64,000 bases of DNA from Amycolatopsis lurida (GTDB taxonomy: Bacteria > Actinomycetota > Actinomycetes > Mycobacteriales > Pseudonocardiaceae). Location: positions 1,054,001 through 1,118,000 of the forward strand of contig NZ_FNTA01000004.1 of the NCBI RefSeq assembly GCF_900105055.1, in the 5' to 3' direction. Both the position numbers and the translations under genes were made by a program. The first letter of the stretch is position 1, and every line of letters begins with the position of its first letter. Below the pieces are notes generated by a model. It did no database searches. It was not told the origin of the DNA and saw only the letters and a list, made by a program, of their open reading frames with translations. Shown here in pieces: positions 60,443-64,000 of the stretch.

Positions 60443-61572
60443 CAGCTGTACCCCGAAAGGCACGGCGGGATCCCGTTGAGGAAGTGGTCGCCGACCTCGC
60501 GGGCCTTGTAGGTCACGGGGTCGTGCAAGGTCAGCGTGCGGGCGTTGCGCCAGAAGCGGTCGAAGCCGTACTTGGTCGCCGTTGCCCGCGCGCCGGTGAA
60601 CTCGAAGACCTTGCTCGTGGTTTCGACCGCGGCCCGGCTGGCGACGATCTTCGCCGACGAGATGGCGATCGCCGCTTCGGCGCGCTCGGCGGGGGTCAGG
60701 TCGAAGCCGCGTTCGTCAGCCTCCCCGAGGGCGGAAACCGCGGCGTCGACGGCGAATCCGGCCGCCCTCGCCGTCGCGACCAGCTCGCCGTATCCGGCCA
60801 GGATGTACGGATCCTGCGCCGCTTTGTCCACATCGGACAGTGTCCAGGGCCGCGCGGACTCCCGTGTGTAGACGGCCGCCGCGTCGAGCGCGCCGAACGC
60901 GAGGCCGACGTACACCTGCGCGAGCATGAGCTGGAAACCGATCGCGGCCAGGGAGATGCGGGGCACCTTCGGATCCGACTGGTCCTCCGGCTGGGCACCG
61001 AGCACGTCGTCCTCGGCGACGCGGACGGCCTCGAACCGCACCGCGCCGCTCGCGGTGAGCCGCTGGCCGATGTTGTCCCACTCACCGGGGAAGGTGATCC
61101 CGTCGGCCCGCGCGTCGACGACGAGGGTCAGCTTCTCGCCGTTGTCGGTCCTCGTCGCGCTGACCACCAGGCGGTCGGCGACGGCCGCGCCGGTGGCGAA
61201 GGTCTTGGTGCCCTCGACGGTGAAGCCACCGTCGGCCGGGGTCAGGAGCAGGGCGGCGTCGAGCGGGTTGCTCACGCCCGCCCAGAACCAGCCCGGTTCA
61301 CTCGCCGCGCGCGGCCCGAACAGACCGGTACGCCACAGCTGCAGGTAGTGGTAACCGAGCAGATGGCCGACCGACGCGTCCGCGGCGGAGACGATCCGGG
61401 TGGCCTCGTTCGCGGCCGCCCAGCCGGCGGTGTCGAGCAAGGGCAGAAGCCCGGACTCGCGCAGCAAGCCGACTTCGTGCGCCGGGAGACGTCCGGCGAG
61501 GTCCCGCTCGGCCGCGTCCGCCGCCAGAGTGCTCGCCAACTCGAGCGCCGCTTTTCGCCACACTTCGGTCAT
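60442..61572 (-). CDS. Acyl-CoA dehydrogenase-fold flavin monooxygenase, DszC/SfnB-like
   Basis: A 376-residue protein with N-terminal helices, a middle beta domain (FTVEGTKTFATGAAVADRLVV) and a C-terminal four-helix bundle (AETTSK-like AAVETTSKVFEFTGARATATKYGFDRFWRNARTL, quoted in part). It lacks a clear catalytic Glu of true acyl-CoA dehydrogenases; the group including DszC, SfnB and related sulphur enzymes uses FMNH2 and oxygen. GHLLGYHYLQLW and FGPRAASEPGWFWAGVSNP are as in that group. It is embedded in the methionine-salvage operon and overlaps both neighbours, so it likely acts on an organosulphur substrate. No flavin reductase is in sight. Confidence 0.78.
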   Translation of the reverse strand: MTEVWRKAALELASTLAADAAERDLAGRLPAHEVGLLRESGLLPLLDTAGWAAANEATRIVSAADASVGHLLGYHYLQLWRTGLFGPRAASEPGWFWAGVSNPLDAALLLTPADGGFTVEGTKTFATGAAVADRLVVSATRTDNGEKLTLVVDARADGITFPGEWDNIGQRLTASGAVRFEAVRVAEDDVLGAQPEDQSDPKVPRISLAAIGFQLMLAQVYVGLAFGALDAAAVYTRESARPWTLSDVDKAAQDPYILAGYGELVATARAAGFAVDAAVSALGEADERGFDLTPAERAEAAIAISSAKIVASRAAVETTSKVFEFTGARATATKYGFDRFWRNARTLTLHDPVTYKAREVGDHFLNGIPPCLSGYS

Positions 61573-62297
61573 TCCGCCCCTTCCACGTCGATGAGAGCGT
61601 CGAGAGCGACACGAGTAGCCCTCGCCACCCCCTCGGCCACGACGTCGCGATGCGGGTCGTAGGCCGACGGGTCGGGGTGCTCGGGCCGCGCGTCACCGTC
61701 GATCACGAGCACACCACCGGCCCGCAGGCCGCGCAATGCCGCGAACACCAGCAACGTGGAGAGTTCCATCTCAATGGCGATCACCCGCGCGGCCAGGTAC
61801 TCGGTCATCGGGAGGGTGAGCACCAGCGGGCTGAACGCGGCCCGCGTCCACACCACGCCGCGGCGCGCCTCCGGGGCCACGCGGTTCAGCGCCACGACGA
61901 TCTCCGGGGTGGCGAACGCCGGGTACTCCGGATGGATCAGCTGCTGGGTGACGCCGTCGTCGCGGACGGCGGCCTCGGCGATGACGAGATCGCCGTCGGT
62001 GATCCCGTCGGCCAGCGACCCGGCGGTGCCGAGCCGCAGGAACGTGCGGACGCCCGCCTCGGCCAGCTCACCGAACTGGCACAACGCGCCAGGGCCGCCC
62101 ACACCGTGCGACGACACGACGACCGGGACACCCTTCCAGGTGCCGGTGTAGCTGCGGTATTCACGGTTCTGCCCGACGAGGACGGCATTCTCCAGCGATC
62201 CGGCCACCGCGGTCGCGCGGTCCGGGTCGCCCACGACCAGCGCACGCGGCGGCAGTCCGTGCCGGGGGATCTTCGTGATGGGCAGGACGTCGCTCAC
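61569..62297 (-). CDS. Nucleoside phosphorylase (PNP/UDP family), candidate MTA phosphorylase
   Basis: A 242-residue phosphorylase of the uridine phosphorylase/PNP fold: ALVVGDPDRATAVAGSLENA, FLRLGTAGSLADGITDGDLV, ARVIAIEMELSTLLVFAALRG and VLVIDGDARPEHPDP. The usual MtnP is of another subfamily; here this gene takes its place before MtnA. Product would be methylthioribose-1-phosphate if methylthioadenosine is the substrate. GTG 62297 overlaps the permease stop (GTGA). Confidence 0.85.
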   Translation of the reverse strand: MSDVLPITKIPRHGLPPRALVVGDPDRATAVAGSLENAVLVGQNREYRSYTGTWKGVPVVVSSHGVGGPGALCQFGELAEAGVRTFLRLGTAGSLADGITDGDLVIAEAAVRDDGVTQQLIHPEYPAFATPEIVVALNRVAPEARRGVVWTRAAFSPLVLTLPMTEYLAARVIAIEMELSTLLVFAALRGLRAGGVLVIDGDARPEHPDPSAYDPHRDVVAEGVARATRVALDALIDVEGAE

Positions 62298-63151
62298 GCG
62301 GGCTGTCCCTTCTTGCGCTTGATGTTGGACAGGAACAGCGCCACGAGCGTGACCACGTACGGGGCGGCGTCGGTGGCCTGCTGCGGCAACCCGATGCCCT
62401 GGAGCCGGAAACCGAAGGCCTCCGCGAGGCCGAACAGGAGTGCCGCGAGCAGCACGCCGAGCGGATGCGCGCGGCCCAGCATGACCGCGACGACGGCGAT
62501 CCAGCCGCGGCCCGCGGTCATGTTCTCGGCGAAGAGCGTCACCGAGCCGAGCGCCAGTTGCGCGCCGCCGAGACCGCACAACGCTCCCCCGGCGAGGATC
62601 ACCCCGTAGCGGTACTTGGTCACGTTGACACCGAGACTGGACGCCGCTTCCGGACGCTCGCCGACACCGCGTAACCGCAGTCCCCACGGATGCCGGTACA
62701 GCAGCACCGCGAGTGCGGGCACGGCCAGCCAGGACAGGTAGACCAGCAACGATTGCCCGGGGATCGGCCCGAACTGGCCCAGCCCCTGCAACGCCGGATC
62801 GCTGAACGAGCCCTCGGTGCCGAAGACGGTGCGGATGAGGAAGCTCGTCAGGCCGACCGCGAGCAGGTTGCTCGCGACGCCCAGCACGATCGGATCACCG
62901 TCGAAGGTGATCGAGCCGATCGCGAGGATCAGCGAGTACGCCGTCGCCGCGAGCACCGCCACGACGACGCCGATCCACGCGCTGCCGGTGTACCAGCTCC
63001 CGGCGACCGCGCCGAAGCAGCCGACCAGGAGCGAGCCTTCGAGCGAGATGTTGAAGACCCCGGCTCGCTGGCACAGCGCGCCCGCGAGCGCGGCGAACAG
63101 GATCGGCGTCAACGCGGTGAGCGCCGAGGAGAACAGGCTCGCGTCGATCAT
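62294..63151 (-). CDS. ABC transporter permease, nucleoside (BmpA/NupQ) type
   Basis: A 285-residue inner-membrane permease of the branched-chain/ribose-like superfamily, about eight helices. Signatures: GALCQRAGVFNISLEGSLLVGCFGA, GERPEAASSLGVNVTKYRYG (ATPase contact) and GGAQLALGSVTLFAENM. It resembles the second permease of nucleoside importers (NupQ/YufQ). ATG 63151 overlaps the other permease (ATGA). A solute-binding lipoprotein and an ATPase gene should lie beyond the window. Confidence 0.88.
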   Translation of the reverse strand: MIDASLFSSALTALTPILFAALAGALCQRAGVFNISLEGSLLVGCFGAVAGSWYTGSAWIGVVVAVLAATAYSLILAIGSITFDGDPIVLGVASNLLAVGLTSFLIRTVFGTEGSFSDPALQGLGQFGPIPGQSLLVYLSWLAVPALAVLLYRHPWGLRLRGVGERPEAASSLGVNVTKYRYGVILAGGALCGLGGAQLALGSVTLFAENMTAGRGWIAVVAVMLGRAHPLGVLLAALLFGLAEAFGFRLQGIGLPQQATDAAPYVVTLVALFLSNIKRKKGQPA

Positions 63152-64000
63152 GCCCGCCTCGCCTTCCGCTTGAAGACGCCCGACGTCGCCGCCAGGAAGA
63201 TGATCAGCACCGCCTGCAGGACCGCGGTCAGTTCGCGCGGGACCTGGGTGGCGCGTTCCATCGCGAAGCCGCCGCTGGTCAGGGCCGCGAAGAAGACCGC
63301 CGCGAGGAGCGTTCCGAGCGGGCTGGCCCCGGCGAGCAGCGCCGCCAGCAGCCCGATCCAGGTGTACTGCGGCGTGATCAGCGCGCCGTCGATGAACCGG
63401 TACGGGAAGCCGAGGATGGCGATGGCGCCGACCAGCCCGGCCGTCCCGCCCGAGGCGGCCAGCAGCCGCAGGGTGAGTTTCGGCCGGTCGATCCCGGCGT
63501 AGGCGGCGAACCGCGGCGCCCAGCCGGTCACCTTCGTCTCGAAACCGGCGGGAGTGCGGGCGTCGATCACCGTGTAGACCGCGATCACCCCCACCACGAG
63601 GAAGATCCCGGTCGTCACGCCGTCGATTTCGGGCAACCGCGCGCCTTCGGTCAGCTGCGGGCTCTGCGGCAGGCTGGAACCGGCGTCCTTCATCGGAAAA
63701 CGCACCAGATACCCGGCGAGCGACATCGCCGGATAGCTCAGCAACAGCGTGCTGATCAGCAACGGGACACCGAGCCGGTTCTCGCAGACCGCGGCCAGCG
63801 CGGCGTACGCGGCTCCGGCGAGGACGCCCGCGAGCAGCGCGAGGATCACCTTCACCGGCCCCGAACCGGGCACGTACAGGCCGACGGCGAGCGCGCTGAC
63901 CGCGCCGAGCACCAGCTGCCCCTCACCGCCGAGGTTCACCATGCCCGCGCGCAGCGGGATGGCGAGCGCTGTCGCCATCCCGGCGACCGGGACGGCGTAG
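63148..64000 (-). CDS. ABC transporter permease, nucleoside (NupP) type, partial
   Basis: The last 284 codons of the first permease; the gene continues past base 64000. It has RAGMVNLGGEGQLVLGAVSA, TLLLSYPAMSLAGYLV and FGFP-like AILGFPYRFIDGALITPQYTW typical of NupP/YufP. About eight helices are seen. It ends FKRKARRA and overlaps the next permease. The operon therefore starts outside the window. Confidence 0.87.
   Translation of the reverse strand, partial: YAVPVAGMATALAIPLRAGMVNLGGEGQLVLGAVSALAVGLYVPGSGPVKVILALLAGVLAGAAYAALAAVCENRLGVPLLISTLLLSYPAMSLAGYLVRFPMKDAGSSLPQSPQLTEGARLPEIDGVTTGIFLVVGVIAVYTVIDARTPAGFETKVTGWAPRFAAYAGIDRPKLTLRLLAASGGTAGLVGAIAILGFPYRFIDGALITPQYTWIGLLAALLAGASPLGTLLAAVFFAALTSGGFAMERATQVPRELTAVLQAVLIIFLAATSGVFKRKARRA

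Noticed and set aside
57515..64000. Biosynthetic gene cluster for a secondary metabolite
   Set aside because: All enzymes fit nucleoside uptake and methionine salvage; no synthase, carrier protein or export gene is present.

Overview
The window reads as the chromosome of a high-GC, Gram-positive actinomycete, most likely a member of the Pseudonocardiales close to Amycolatopsis. This rests on very high GC in third positions, frequent GTG/TTG starts and GTGA/ATGA stop-start overlaps, mIHF, BldD with its c-di-GMP motif, a DasR-type regulator with a dre-like site, a mycothiol-dependent isomerase-family protein, and a core gene order that I recognise from mycobacteria. The genus is inference. No rRNA, tRNA, CRISPR array, insertion sequence or prophage was recognised.

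Left part (1-24 kb), mostly minus strand, is a conserved housekeeping block. Read 5'->3' on the minus strand it runs nusB-efp-pepQ (21.9-24.1 kb, reversed here), then pyrR-pyrB-pyrC-PH-like membrane protein-carA-carB-pyrF (20.4-12.4 kb, de novo pyrimidine synthesis), mihF-gmk-rpoZ-coaBC-metK (12.3-8.6 kb), priA, a secreted gamma-glutamyltransferase, fmt, rsmB and the start of a flavoprotein. bldD sits alone on the plus strand between pyrR and nusB. A PyrR-binding loop overlaps the pyrR ribosome binding site, and a BldD box overlaps the bldD promoter.

Middle part: 24.1-31.4 kb holds a shikimate operon (aroC-aroK-lipoprotein-aroB-aroQ-GNAT/VOC fusion), a prepilin peptidase, and a divergent B-4DMT protein next to a GH43-like lipoprotein. 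From 31.4 to 44.0 kb there is an accessory segment: a repeat-rich intergenic region, an ECF sigma/anti-sigma/membrane-protein operon divergent from a Tat-exported Rieske lipoprotein (both apparently driven by the same SigL-type promoter), a GlcNAc-type PTS cluster with a DasR-like regulator and HPr, several single enzymes, a TetR-controlled membrane protein, and a GrpB-methyltransferase fusion. It separates aroE from the prepilin peptidase, which are neighbours in mycobacteria.

Right part: aroE-mltG-ruvX-alaS and two small proteins (44.0-50.6 kb) resume the conserved block. Then come a secreted phospholipase C, a VOC protein, and a secreted GH18 chitinase with its own dre-like site. The end (57.5-64 kb) is a tightly overlapped minus-strand operon: two nucleoside-type ABC permeases, a nucleoside phosphorylase, a DszC-like flavin oxygenase, MtnA-like isomerase, MtnC, MtnB and MtnD. 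It looks like an import-plus-salvage route for methylthioadenosine or a related thio-nucleoside.

Many convergent gene ends carry long perfect hairpins, and several belong to recurrent sequence families (GAAGG-centred palindromes) seen repeatedly across the window.
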